Program-made: the position numbers and the translations under genes | Assembly (NCBI GenBank): GCA_963715025.1 | Contig: CAVQQQ010000009.1 | Coordinates: forward strand, 558,001 to 622,000 | Length of the DNA: 64,000 nt | Reading direction: 5' to 3' | Source: DASSJT01 sp963715025 | GTDB taxonomy: Bacteria; Actinomycetota; Actinomycetes; Actinomycetales; Dermatophilaceae | In this document: positions 10,634 through 18,749 of the stretch, piece after piece | How positions within the stretch are numbered: position 1 is the first letter of the stretch | Layout: each line of letters begins with the position of its first letter | The notes under the pieces: model-generated | Told to the model about the DNA's origin: nothing | Database searches by the model: none | Seen by the model: only the letters and a program-made list of their open reading frames with translations

Positions 10634-11653
10634 ATGACGTCGCAGACACCTACGCTCCAGGGCAACCGTCGGTTCGTCTGGTTCACACCGGCCGGCCGGC
10701 TCCCCACCGAGTACGAGATGTTCACGATAGGCCAGCAGTCCAGCCCGTCGCAGTGGCTTCACGTCGACTGGCCGTTGCGCTTCGACGACGGTCGTCCGCC
10801 GTACACCGAGCTCTCGACGGAGGTCCGCAGCTCGGACTGGGAGAGTTTTCGCGATCCCGCCCAACTGTGGTACCGCCCCTACGTGTCCGGCACCAACCAC
10901 GAGGAACAGACACTGGAGCGGCTGGTCGGCGAGGCCCTGTCCGGAGGTGTTGCGGGGGGAATCCGGACAGCGTGGGTGCAGCAGGTGCTGGAGAAGTACT
11001 ACGCCGCCTGGCCGTTCGTCGAATACGGCCTGTTCATGGCCCTCTGCCACCCGATCCGGCAGGCATTGGGGGACTCGGTGATGTTCACGCTGGCCTTCCA
11101 AGCCTCCGACAAGATGCGGCACCTCCAGGACATCGTCCACCTTTCCTTCGACCTAAAGGACGCCTTGCCGAGCTACGACGACAGCGGTGCGCGCGGGGCC
11201 TGGATGACCGACCCGGCACTGGTCCCCACCCGGGAAGTGCTGGAGAAGATCATCACCACAGATGACTGGATGGAGATCGTGACCGTCATCAACCTGATCT
11301 TCGAGCCGCTCGTCGGGGACCTGATGACCACCGAGTTCCTGGCCAAATCGGCGCCCCGCAACGGAGACCCGGTCACTCCGATCATCCTCGCCGGTACGCG
11401 TCGAAACACCGCCCGGCACCGCACCGCGACCAAGGAGTTGACCCTCGCCCTGCTCAACGACCCCGAGCACGGGACCGCGAACCGTCAGGTGTTCACCCAA
11501 TGGCTCGACGCCTGGACGCCTCCAATTGACGCCGCAGCGGAGGCCCTCTCCACGGTCTTCGACCTCCCCGACATCGATGCCCCCGACGCCAACGAGGCAC
11601 TGAAGGCGGTCCGCCAAGAGGCCGCCGAGATCCGCGCCGAGTTCGCTATCTGA
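10634..11653 (+). CDS. etnA: alkene monooxygenase hydroxylase, beta (small) subunit
   Basis: A 339-aa diiron hydroxylase beta subunit. It lacks the metal ligands of the alpha subunit but has the same helical fold and forms the hydroxylase dimer with EtnC. Recognisable segments are NRRFVWFTPAGRLPTEYE, YRPYVSGTNHEEQ and FMALCHPIRQALGDS. It is the first gene of an operon in the order beta, coupling, alpha, reductase. That order is the hallmark of group 4 soluble diiron monooxygenases (etnABCD of ethene degraders, amoABCD of Rhodococcus B-276). The start at 10634 has AGAGG eight bases upstream; an ATG three codons earlier sits too close to the ribosome site. Confidence 0.88.
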   Translation: MTSQTPTLQGNRRFVWFTPAGRLPTEYEMFTIGQQSSPSQWLHVDWPLRFDDGRPPYTELSTEVRSSDWESFRDPAQLWYRPYVSGTNHEEQTLERLVGEALSGGVAGGIRTAWVQQVLEKYYAAWPFVEYGLFMALCHPIRQALGDSVMFTLAFQASDKMRHLQDIVHLSFDLKDALPSYDDSGARGAWMTDPALVPTREVLEKIITTDDWMEIVTVINLIFEPLVGDLMTTEFLAKSAPRNGDPVTPIILAGTRRNTARHRTATKELTLALLNDPEHGTANRQVFTQWLDAWTPPIDAAAEALSTVFDLPDIDAPDANEALKAVRQEAAEIRAEFAI

Positions 11654-11667
11654 TCTGGAGAACCACC

Positions 11668-12003
11668 GTGGCTGCCACCCAAGACTTGCACGAAGCCAGA
11701 GACCGCGGCCGGGAGATGATCGGCATCACCCTGATGACCAGCGCTGACACGGAGGCGGCGGTAGCGCTGATCCGCGAGGAGCAGCCCGACGCGCGAGTTC
11801 GCTTCCGGGGGGTCTCCTACAAGATCGAGGCCGAAGGCGTGCTCGAGTTCGACATGGAGAAGCTGAGTGAGCGCCTCGGGCGCCCCATCGACACCGACAT
11901 CTTCCTGGTGAACATGAGCACCTACTACGGACGCATGGTCGTCTCCGACGGCAAGGTAAGCATCTATTCCGACATCCAGCCAGAGCGATTCAGAAGCGGT
12001 TGA
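11668..12003 (+). CDS. etnB: alkene monooxygenase coupling/effector protein
   Basis: A 111-aa MmoB/DmpM-family protein. Such cofactor-free proteins bind the hydroxylase and gate oxygen activation. The core GITLMTSADTEAAVALIREEQPD and the RFRGVSYKIEAEG strand are typical. The GTG start is preceded by GGAG with 7-nt spacing. It lies 14 nt after etnA and 11 nt before etnC. Confidence 0.9.
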   Translation: MAATQDLHEARDRGREMIGITLMTSADTEAAVALIREEQPDARVRFRGVSYKIEAEGVLEFDMEKLSERLGRPIDTDIFLVNMSTYYGRMVVSDGKVSIYSDIQPERFRSG

Positions 12004-12014
12004 AGGGACTCGCC

Positions 12015-13514
12015 ATGCCCAAGAGCCTTGTGGAAGTGCACGAGAAGTCGAAGAGCTACGACTGGGAGTTCCCCGACCCGCGGCCCAAGTACCCGACCCG
12101 CTTCATCGTCCCCAAGACCGGCAAGGACCCTTTCCGGATGCTGGTGCGCGACTACGTGAAGATGGAGGAGGAGAAGGACGCCCGGACCTATGGGTTTCTC
12201 GACGGCGCCCTCCGGATGGGCGTGGCCGAGAGGACGGAGCCTCGATTCATGGAGGCGCTCAAGCTCACCCTGCCCGATCTCACCAACGCAGAGTTCCAGG
12301 CGGTCGCGGGCGTCGGCATGATCGCTCTGGGCATCCGCAACCAAGAACTTCGGCAGGGCTATTACGCACAGATGCTCGATGAGGTGCGACACACCCAACT
12401 CGAGATGGGCCTCCGCCGCTACTACGTCGAGCACGCGCCCGACCCGGCCGGTTGGGACATCGCCCAGAGGGCCCTGTACCAGCACCCCGGTGGGCACGTG
12501 TCGTTGGCGCTGTTCCAAAACTTCAACACCGGTGACGTCATCGACTCGGTGATCAACCTCAACATCGTCGTGGAGACGGCGTACACCAACATCCTGCTGG
12601 TCGCGACGCCCGAGACCGCGGCCGCGAACGGCGACGACGCGCTGGCCACGACGTTCCTGTCCATTCAGTCCGACGAGGCCCGGCACATGGCCAACGGCTA
12701 CGGCACCCTGTTCGCCGTCCTGCAGGACGAGAACAACGTGCCGCTGATCAACGAGGCTCTCGAGCGGCACTTTTGGCACACCCACCGCGGTCTGGACGCC
12801 CTGGTCGGGTGGCAGTCCGAGTATGGCGCCGTGGTGCGCCCGTGGTGCTACAAGGACATGTGGCAGGAGTGGGTGGCCGACGATTTCATCGGCTCCTACA
12901 TCGACAAGCTCACCGACTTCGGCGTGGAGCCACCCACGCGGTTGGGCAAGGTAGCCGAGGATGTGCCGTGGATCCACCACAGCACGGCGCTCGCCCTAGC
13001 TGCGATCTGGCCGCTGAACTTCTGGCGGTCCGACGTGATGGGGCCCGCCGATACGGAGTGGTTCGACTCCCACTACCCCGGCTGGGCCCAGGTGTACGGT
13101 CCGTTCTGGGAAGGGCACGCTGCTATGGCGGACCCGTCCTCGGGACGGCTGATGCTCCAGGAACTCCCCTCGCTGCCTCCGTTCTGCCAGGTCTGCCAGC
13201 TGCCCTGCATCATGCCGCGACCGGACAAGAGCGAGATCCGGGTCTTCGAGTACGACGGTCGGCAGATGGCCGTGTGCAGCGAGGGCTGCTTCTGGGCCTT
13301 CCACCGCTGGCCGCAGGCCTACTCCGGCCGCCGGAGCTTCTGGGAGCGATACCACGGTTGGGACCTCGCCGACGTCATCTTGGACCTCGGCTACGTCCGT
13401 CCGGACGGCAAAACACTGATCGGCCAGCCGAGCGTCTCGCTCGAGCGGCTCTGGACGATCGATGACATCAGACGGATCGGCTACGAGGTGGAGGACCCGC
13501 TGGCCGCCTCATGA
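12015..13514 (+). CDS. etnC: alkene monooxygenase hydroxylase, alpha (large) subunit
   Basis: A 499-aa catalytic diiron subunit that would epoxidise short alkenes such as ethene or propene. The ligand set is complete: Glu93, Glu123-x-x-His126 (LDEVRH), Glu187 (VVETAYTN) and Glu221-x-x-His224 (SDEARH), with the 30 and 34 residue spacings seen in methane monooxygenase. The C-terminal cysteine cluster (FCQVCQLPC ... CSEGCFWAF) and the WDLADVILDLGYVRPDGKTL tail occur in propane and alkene monooxygenases. The N-terminus VHEKSKSYDWEF closely resembles what I recall of Rhodococcus AmoC. The start has AAGGGA six bases upstream and the stop overlaps etnD by ATGA. The exact alkene cannot be read from sequence. 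Confidence 0.93.
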   Translation: MPKSLVEVHEKSKSYDWEFPDPRPKYPTRFIVPKTGKDPFRMLVRDYVKMEEEKDARTYGFLDGALRMGVAERTEPRFMEALKLTLPDLTNAEFQAVAGVGMIALGIRNQELRQGYYAQMLDEVRHTQLEMGLRRYYVEHAPDPAGWDIAQRALYQHPGGHVSLALFQNFNTGDVIDSVINLNIVVETAYTNILLVATPETAAANGDDALATTFLSIQSDEARHMANGYGTLFAVLQDENNVPLINEALERHFWHTHRGLDALVGWQSEYGAVVRPWCYKDMWQEWVADDFIGSYIDKLTDFGVEPPTRLGKVAEDVPWIHHSTALALAAIWPLNFWRSDVMGPADTEWFDSHYPGWAQVYGPFWEGHAAMADPSSGRLMLQELPSLPPFCQVCQLPCIMPRPDKSEIRVFEYDGRQMAVCSEGCFWAFHRWPQAYSGRRSFWERYHGWDLADVILDLGYVRPDGKTLIGQPSVSLERLWTIDDIRRIGYEVEDPLAAS

Positions 13515-14581
13515 CCTCGCTCCAGACTGCAGGCGGGCTCCCCGCCGCCGAGGAGACCTTGACGCACAGTGTGACGGTGCAGCCGTTCGCGCAGGAGATC
13601 GCATGCGAGGAGGGCGAGACGGTCCTCGAGGCGGCCCTGCGTCAGGGGCTGTTCCTCCGTTACGGTTGCCGTCACGGCGGGTGCGGCACCTGCAAGGCTC
13701 TTCTCGCCGACGGTGAGGTGGCTGCCATCGGCTCGTCTTTCGCCCTCTCGTCTGGCGAGCGCGCCGAGGGATGGGTGCTGCTGTGCTCGTCGCGACCGGT
13801 CGCCGACTGCGTCGTCGACGTGACGTCGATGGAGCTCACAGAGGACGATTTCCGGGCCGGTGACCAGGTCGGGACGTTCGAGGCCGAGGTCGTCGAGGTG
13901 GACGCGCTCACCCACGACATCCGCGGTCTGGCCCTGCTGCTGAGGGAGCCGCCGTCGATGACGTTCCGCGCGGGGCAGTTCGTCAACGTCGAGGTCCCCG
14001 GCACCACCCAGGTGCGCAGCTACTCGATCGCGAACGCCCCGCAGGACGACGGGCGGGTCGAGCTGGTCATCAAACTACTGCCCGGCGGCAGCTTCTCGGC
14101 GTATCTCGAGTCCGCGGTCGCGGTGGGGGACCGGCTGCGGTTGCACGGTCCGCTGGGCGAACTCAAGCTCCGCCTGTCGCACCGCAAGGTGCTGATGGTC
14201 GCCGGCGGGTCGGGGCTGGCCCCGTTCTTGTCCATACTCCGCGACATGGAGCGTCGAGGTCGGCCCCGGGACGTGGAACTGCTGTACGGGGCGCGCCGGC
14301 GGCGAGACCTGTACCGGCTCGAAGAGATCGAGAGGTTGGCGGCGGCAATCCCCAGCCTCGTCTTCACCCCGGTTCTGTCCGACCCCGACGGGGAGGACTG
14401 GTCGGGAGAGACAGGTCTGGTCACCGAGCTGATCGCTCGCCGCTTCCCCACCATCGAGGGCTACGACGCCTACCTCGCCGGTCCCCCCGCGATGATCGAG
14501 GCGACTGTCCCACTGCTGACCGACCGCGGCGTGCGACCCGCCAACGTCCACTTCGACGCATTCGTCCCATCTGTGCCCTGA
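13511..14581 (+). CDS. etnD: alkene monooxygenase NADH reductase
   Basis: A 356-aa reductase passing electrons from NADH to the hydroxylase. The N-terminal plant-type [2Fe-2S] domain has Cys53, Cys58, Cys61 and Cys92 (CRHGGCGTCK). The FAD domain has RSYSIAN, and the NAD domain has AGGSGLAPFLSIL and YGARRRRDL, ending DAFVP. The same layout is found in MmoC, DmpP and EtnD. It is the last gene of the operon, with a 310-bp gap behind it. Confidence 0.93.
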   Translation: MTSLQTAGGLPAAEETLTHSVTVQPFAQEIACEEGETVLEAALRQGLFLRYGCRHGGCGTCKALLADGEVAAIGSSFALSSGERAEGWVLLCSSRPVADCVVDVTSMELTEDDFRAGDQVGTFEAEVVEVDALTHDIRGLALLLREPPSMTFRAGQFVNVEVPGTTQVRSYSIANAPQDDGRVELVIKLLPGGSFSAYLESAVAVGDRLRLHGPLGELKLRLSHRKVLMVAGGSGLAPFLSILRDMERRGRPRDVELLYGARRRRDLYRLEEIERLAAAIPSLVFTPVLSDPDGEDWSGETGLVTELIARRFPTIEGYDAYLAGPPAMIEATVPLLTDRGVRPANVHFDAFVPSVP

Positions 14582-14891
14582 AGACCCCAGAGACCCCCGG
14601 TCGATTCAGCGAGCCCGCCGGGATGAGCTACGGCCCCGTACCCGCAAACTACCCCTGATCCCGCCCCTCATTCCAAGGCAGGTTGGCCTAGGCAAGTCAA
14701 GAAGAGGACGTCGCAGTGTCGGCTGGCCAGCGCCTTGAGGACGTGGTCTTATTTCTTGCCTTGTACTGGGGCACTCCCTGCTCAGGCATCACTGCCCTGG
14801 CGGGATGAACTTTGCGTCGCTTCTGGTCCTGACGGGGCATGCCTGAGGTCGTCCGCGCGGTCTATGATCCATGTCACAGAAAGGTGAGACC
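14582..14891. other. gap between etnD and the regulator pair
   Basis: About 310 bp without a gene. TATGAT at 14864-14869 is a fair -10 box for the downstream regulators, though I see no clear -35. No strong terminator stem is obvious after etnD. Confidence 0.4.
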
Positions 14892-15512
14892 ATGCTCGAC
14901 TCCGCCCTCTCGACGGTTCCTCTCGGAGTCCCTGGTGTCCGCATCGCCTCGGGTGACCATCTTTGTGCCTTCTACCGCGGCCTGGCCGAGCGGGACGACA
15001 TCCTGATCCCATATCTCCGCCAGGGGCTGCGCAGCGGCGACAAGTGCATCTGCGTCGTGGACGCCACGGACCCGGAGGCCGTGCTCGCAGCGCTGGCCGC
15101 CGAGGTCGACGATGAGCCCCTGCTTGCCGACGGCAGGCTGGAGGTCCAGGGCTCCCGCGAGACCTACCTCCGCGGCGGACGGTTCTCGGCCGACTCGATG
15201 CTTGGTTTCTGGGAGGAGGCACTGGACTCCGCGGTGGCGGGCGGGTACCGGTTCACCCGTGCCGTGGGGGAGATGACGTGGTCGATGCAGAACATGCCGG
15301 GGGTCGACGGGCTGATCAGCTACGAGTCCAAGCTCAACCGCTTCCTGCCTCGCTACCCGCAGGTGATCCTGTGCCTCTACGACCTGGAGCGCTTCTCCGG
15401 CAACATCTTGATGGACGTGCTCAAGACCCACCCGAAGGTCCTGGTGGGGGGCATGCTCGTCGCCAACCCCTTCTACCTCGACCCTGACGAGTTCCTCGCG
15501 GGGAGGCCGTGA
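14892..15512 (+). CDS. MEDS-domain sensor protein
   Basis: A 206-aa protein made almost wholly of a MEDS domain, named after methanogen/methylotroph sensors such as DcmR of dichloromethane degraders: IASGDHLCAFYRG at residues 17-29, then CICVVDATDP and LEVQGSRETYLRGGRFS. It has no DNA-binding domain, so it probably acts through the PucR-type protein encoded next, which it overlaps by GTGA. The pairing and position behind etnD suggest a sensor for the alkene, epoxide or a related small molecule. AAAGGTG precedes the ATG at 14892; an ATG seven codons upstream is possible. Confidence 0.8.
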   Translation: MLDSALSTVPLGVPGVRIASGDHLCAFYRGLAERDDILIPYLRQGLRSGDKCICVVDATDPEAVLAALAAEVDDEPLLADGRLEVQGSRETYLRGGRFSADSMLGFWEEALDSAVAGGYRFTRAVGEMTWSMQNMPGVDGLISYESKLNRFLPRYPQVILCLYDLERFSGNILMDVLKTHPKVLVGGMLVANPFYLDPDEFLAGRP

Positions 15513-17206
15513 ACGCCACGGCAGTCCCCTTAGTCAGACCAGCGCTGTCCGAGCGTGAGCTACGCGAGCAGCTGTCCAACCTCCGTGGACTGCTGCTCCT
15601 GTCAATGCTGATGACCGAGACCTCCGAGGAGGCGCCGATCCTGCACCTCGCCACCACGTCGGTCCCGTCGTACGGTCGGTGCCGGGCCGAGGGCGTCTAC
15701 ATCGCGGCCACCGGATGGCACGCGGCATCGGACTCCCTGCCTGCCGGAGTTGCCCGAACCGACCTGGAGGAACAGATCGCGCAACTCGGTCGGAGCGGAG
15801 GTCACGTGGCGATGTCCGGCCGGCCCTGGGCCTGGGCCTTCCCGTTGCCGAGCATCCGCGGGTACGTCGGACACATGGTCGTCAGTGCCGACGAGGAACC
15901 GCCCTCCGACGAGCTGTTCCTGCTCCAGGCGCTCGCCCAGCAGACCGGCGTGGCCGTCGAGAACGCCCGCATCCACGCCCAGGAACGGGCAACCGCCGCG
16001 GATCTCCGGGAAACCAACCTCACCCTCGAGAAGACCGTCCACGCGCTGGAGCGGGCAACCACGATCCACGACCGGTTCACGCGCGTCGCAGTAGCCGACG
16101 AGGGCCGGGACGGCATCGCCACCGCGCTGCACGAGCTCACCGGCTACCCCGTCGCCGTGGAGGACCGGTACGGCAACCTCCGGGCCTGGGCCGGAGCGAA
16201 CCAGCCTCAGCCCTACCCCAAGGATCCGCCCGCTCGACGCGAGCAGATGCTGCGACGCGCGCTGCGCGAGGGCAAACCGATCCGTGAGGGCGGCCGGCTG
16301 CTGGCCGTGGCAAGTCCGCGTCCCGATGTCCTCGGAGTGCTGGCCCTCGTGGACCCGGCGGCCAGCGCAGGCGACCCGGAGCTGCTGGCCCTGGAGTACG
16401 GCGGCATCGTCTTGTCGATGGAGCTGGTCCGCCTGCGCAGCATCGCGGAGAGCGAGCTGCGCCTGCGCCGGGACCTCGTGGAGGAGCTCCTCTCCGGCAC
16501 CGACGAGCACAGCGCGCTGGCCCGAGCCGCCGCGCTCGGCTACGACCTGGAGCGGACTCACCGCGTGATCGTCGTGGAGGGACGCGCCCGGGCACAGGAC
16601 CAGGACCACTTCCTCCACGCCGTACGCCGTGCCGCCAAGTCCATGTCCGTCGGCTCGATGATGGTGACGCGCGGTGACACGGTGGTCCTGCTGGCAGATC
16701 GGGAGGCGTCCTGGGAGGAGTTCCGCACCGCCGTGCTGACCGAGCTGGGCGGCGGCAGGTGCCGGGTCGGTGTCGGCGGTCCCGGTGACCGTCCCGAGGA
16801 GTTCCCCCGGTCCTACCGCGAGGCCGCGTTCGCCCTGAAGATGCAGCGGACGGCACGCGGAGAAGACCGGGCGCTCGCCTACGAGGACCTGGGCGTCTAC
16901 CAGATCCTCGGCGAGGTCGACGACGTCGTTACGGTCGAACGCCTGATCCGGCGCTGGCTGGGCGCCCTCCTGGCCTACGACGCGAAGAAGCACTCCGAGC
17001 TGGTGGCCACGCTCAGCCAGTACCTCGAGTGCGGAGGCAGCTACAACGCCACCGCCGACGCCCTGTGCGTCCACCGGAGCACCTTGAAGTACCGACTCCA
17101 GCGGATCAGGGAGATCTCCGGCCTCGACCTCACCGACCCCGACACTCACTTCAACCTGCAGCTGGCCACCCGCGCCTGGCGCACGCTGCAGGCCCTCCGG
17201 AGCTGA
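15509..17206 (+). CDS. GAF/PucR-type transcriptional regulator
   Basis: A 565-aa regulator. An N-terminal GAF-like sensory domain (about 25-160) is followed by a helical linker with coiled-coil character (about 160-195), a middle region, a CdaR/GGDEF-like domain (about 340-440) and a C-terminal PucR HTH (about 505-560) with NATADALCVHRSTLKYRLQR. PucR-type proteins are mostly activators of catabolic operons. Coupled to the MEDS sensor, this is the best candidate for control of the island's promoters. I recall a similar adjacent pair described for mycobacterial ethene oxidation (EtnR1/EtnR2) but cannot verify that here. The GTG start has GGGAGG two bases upstream. It converges on the aldehyde dehydrogenase with only 3 bp between. 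Confidence 0.85.
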   Translation: MNATAVPLVRPALSERELREQLSNLRGLLLLSMLMTETSEEAPILHLATTSVPSYGRCRAEGVYIAATGWHAASDSLPAGVARTDLEEQIAQLGRSGGHVAMSGRPWAWAFPLPSIRGYVGHMVVSADEEPPSDELFLLQALAQQTGVAVENARIHAQERATAADLRETNLTLEKTVHALERATTIHDRFTRVAVADEGRDGIATALHELTGYPVAVEDRYGNLRAWAGANQPQPYPKDPPARREQMLRRALREGKPIREGGRLLAVASPRPDVLGVLALVDPAASAGDPELLALEYGGIVLSMELVRLRSIAESELRLRRDLVEELLSGTDEHSALARAAALGYDLERTHRVIVVEGRARAQDQDHFLHAVRRAAKSMSVGSMMVTRGDTVVLLADREASWEEFRTAVLTELGGGRCRVGVGGPGDRPEEFPRSYREAAFALKMQRTARGEDRALAYEDLGVYQILGEVDDVVTVERLIRRWLGALLAYDAKKHSELVATLSQYLECGGSYNATADALCVHRSTLKYRLQRIREISGLDLTDPDTHFNLQLATRAWRTLQALRS

Positions 17207-17209
17207 CCC

Positions 17210-18595
17210 TCACCGGCCGTACCGCTCCCAGTGCCGTGCGAACAGCTGGTCCTCGGTGACCGGATGGGGCTCGACCGGCCGCGAGACCCAGGTCAGGTTC
17301 ACGAAGTGCCGGGCGTTGACGTTCTCGGTGGTGATGTTGCCGCCCCACGTGCCGCAGCTGAGGCTCAGTGTGAACGGCAGGCCGTTGCGGACGCTGCCAG
17401 CACCCTCGTTGAGATTCTGGTTGACCATCACGCGTGCGGTGCGGGTTCCCTCGGCCAGCTGCCGGACGTGGTCGTCGGAGCCGGTGTGGATCCCGCACGT
17501 GTGCCCCAGGCCCTGGTAGCCGGTGATGTCGTTGACCAGCCGGACGGCCTCCTCGATGCCGCCCCGGTAGCGGTACACAGCCAGGACGACGGACAGCTTC
17601 TCCCCCGAGAAGGGGTGCTCCGGGCCCACGCCGTCCTCCTCCACCATCAGGAAGGTGCACCCCTCCGGGACGGCGAAGCCGGCCCTCCCGGCGATGTCGG
17701 CCGCGGGCCTGGCGATGACCTCGAGGGTCGGGAGGTGACTGCCCGCGGTCCACATCGCGACCTGGAGGGCGGACCTCTCCTGCGGGTCGCAGAGGTGGCC
17801 GCCGCCGCGGACGAGGGCGGCCAGCAGGTCGTCGTACACGCGGTCCTCGACCACGATCGCGTTGTCGGCCAGGCAGCTGGTGGCCCAGTCGAACGTCTTC
17901 GCCGCGATGATGGCGGCCGCCGCATCAGCCAGGTCCGCCGTCTCGTCCACCACGTGCACGGCGTTGCCCACGCCGACGCCGTACGCCGGCGTCCCCGAGC
18001 CGTACGCCGCCTTGACCATGCCTGCCCCGCCCGTGGCGACGATGAGGTCGGCCTGGCGCATCAGCTCCTGCGTCTTGGCCAGCGACGGACGCTCCAGGAC
18101 CTGCACCAGATCTGCCGGAGCGCCCACCTGCTCGCAGGCCTCCCGCATCGACTCCACCACGGCGGCGGTGGTCTCCGCTGTCCTGGGGTGAGGGGCAACC
18201 ACGATCGCGTTGCGGCCCTTCAGGGCGAACAGGGCCTTGACCGGCGGGGTCGCGTCCGGACCCGTGGTCGGGATCAGCCCGGCCACGACACCGACCGGCT
18301 TGGCGATCTTCACCAGTCCGCGGGCCGGATCCTCCTCGACCACGCCGACCGTTCGGACGCTCTGCATGTCGGCCAGGACGCCGAGGACGCGCTTGTTGAT
18401 CTTGGTCACCTTGTCCGCGTAGTTGCCGAAGCCGCCCTCGTCCACCGCCAGCTTCGCCAGTGCCTCGACGCGGTCGGGCCGGGCCACCGCCCACGCCACC
18501 GCGGCACACAGGTCATCGACCTGCTCCTGCGTGTAGTCGGCGATGGCCTTCTGTGCGGCGCGGGCGCGTGCGACGGTCTCTGTCACGTCCCGCAT
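17210..18595 (-). CDS. acylating (CoA-dependent) aldehyde dehydrogenase, sulfoacetaldehyde-dehydrogenase-like
   Basis: A 461-aa EutE/PduP/SauS-type enzyme converting an aldehyde, CoA and NAD(P)+ to an acyl-CoA. The catalytic cysteine is in DWATSCLADNAIVV. The GLIPTTGPDATPPVKAL loop and the C-terminal CGTWGGNITTENVNARHF motif are those of acylating dehydrogenases. The closest relatives I recognise act on acetaldehyde or sulfoacetaldehyde. In this context the substrate may be the sulfonate-bearing aldehyde from hydroxyethyl-CoM, or plain acetaldehyde. The start at 18595 has TGGAG with good spacing; an ATG at 18622 is the alternative. It is divergent from xecC. Confidence 0.82.
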   Translation of the reverse strand: MRDVTETVARARAAQKAIADYTQEQVDDLCAAVAWAVARPDRVEALAKLAVDEGGFGNYADKVTKINKRVLGVLADMQSVRTVGVVEEDPARGLVKIAKPVGVVAGLIPTTGPDATPPVKALFALKGRNAIVVAPHPRTAETTAAVVESMREACEQVGAPADLVQVLERPSLAKTQELMRQADLIVATGGAGMVKAAYGSGTPAYGVGVGNAVHVVDETADLADAAAAIIAAKTFDWATSCLADNAIVVEDRVYDDLLAALVRGGGHLCDPQERSALQVAMWTAGSHLPTLEVIARPAADIAGRAGFAVPEGCTFLMVEEDGVGPEHPFSGEKLSVVLAVYRYRGGIEEAVRLVNDITGYQGLGHTCGIHTGSDDHVRQLAEGTRTARVMVNQNLNEGAGSVRNGLPFTLSLSCGTWGGNITTENVNARHFVNLTWVSRPVEPHPVTEDQLFARHWERYGR

Positions 18596-18749
18596 GGTGG
18601 TGTCTCCAGTCTGGGAGCTCATGCCCCCACGGTGACCGAACGCGCCCTGGGCGACCTCGGCACCGCGGGGTGAAGTCCGGGCCGGAACCTGTCCGGCCAG
18701 GACGGTGCCCGGGGCGAGCACGCGCTCATATCGTCGAGTCGCAGCCAAC
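18596..18749. promoter_or_regulatory. divergent control region between aldehyde dehydrogenase and xecC
   Basis: About 150 bp serve two outward genes. Reading toward the dehydrogenase, TTCACCCC (18674-18667) and GCGTTCGG (18643-18636) repeat the two halves of the island's promoter motif. Their spacing is 29 bp instead of 40, about one helical turn less. CATATCGT near 18727 might serve xecC. Confidence 0.4.

Noticed and set aside
10634..14581. Propane or phenol monooxygenase identity for the diiron operon
   Set aside because: The alpha subunit shares features with PrmA/MimA and a cysteine domain with DmpN, but the order beta, coupling, alpha, reductase, the N-terminus of the alpha subunit, and the CoM epoxide genes fit the alkene (etn/amo) group better.
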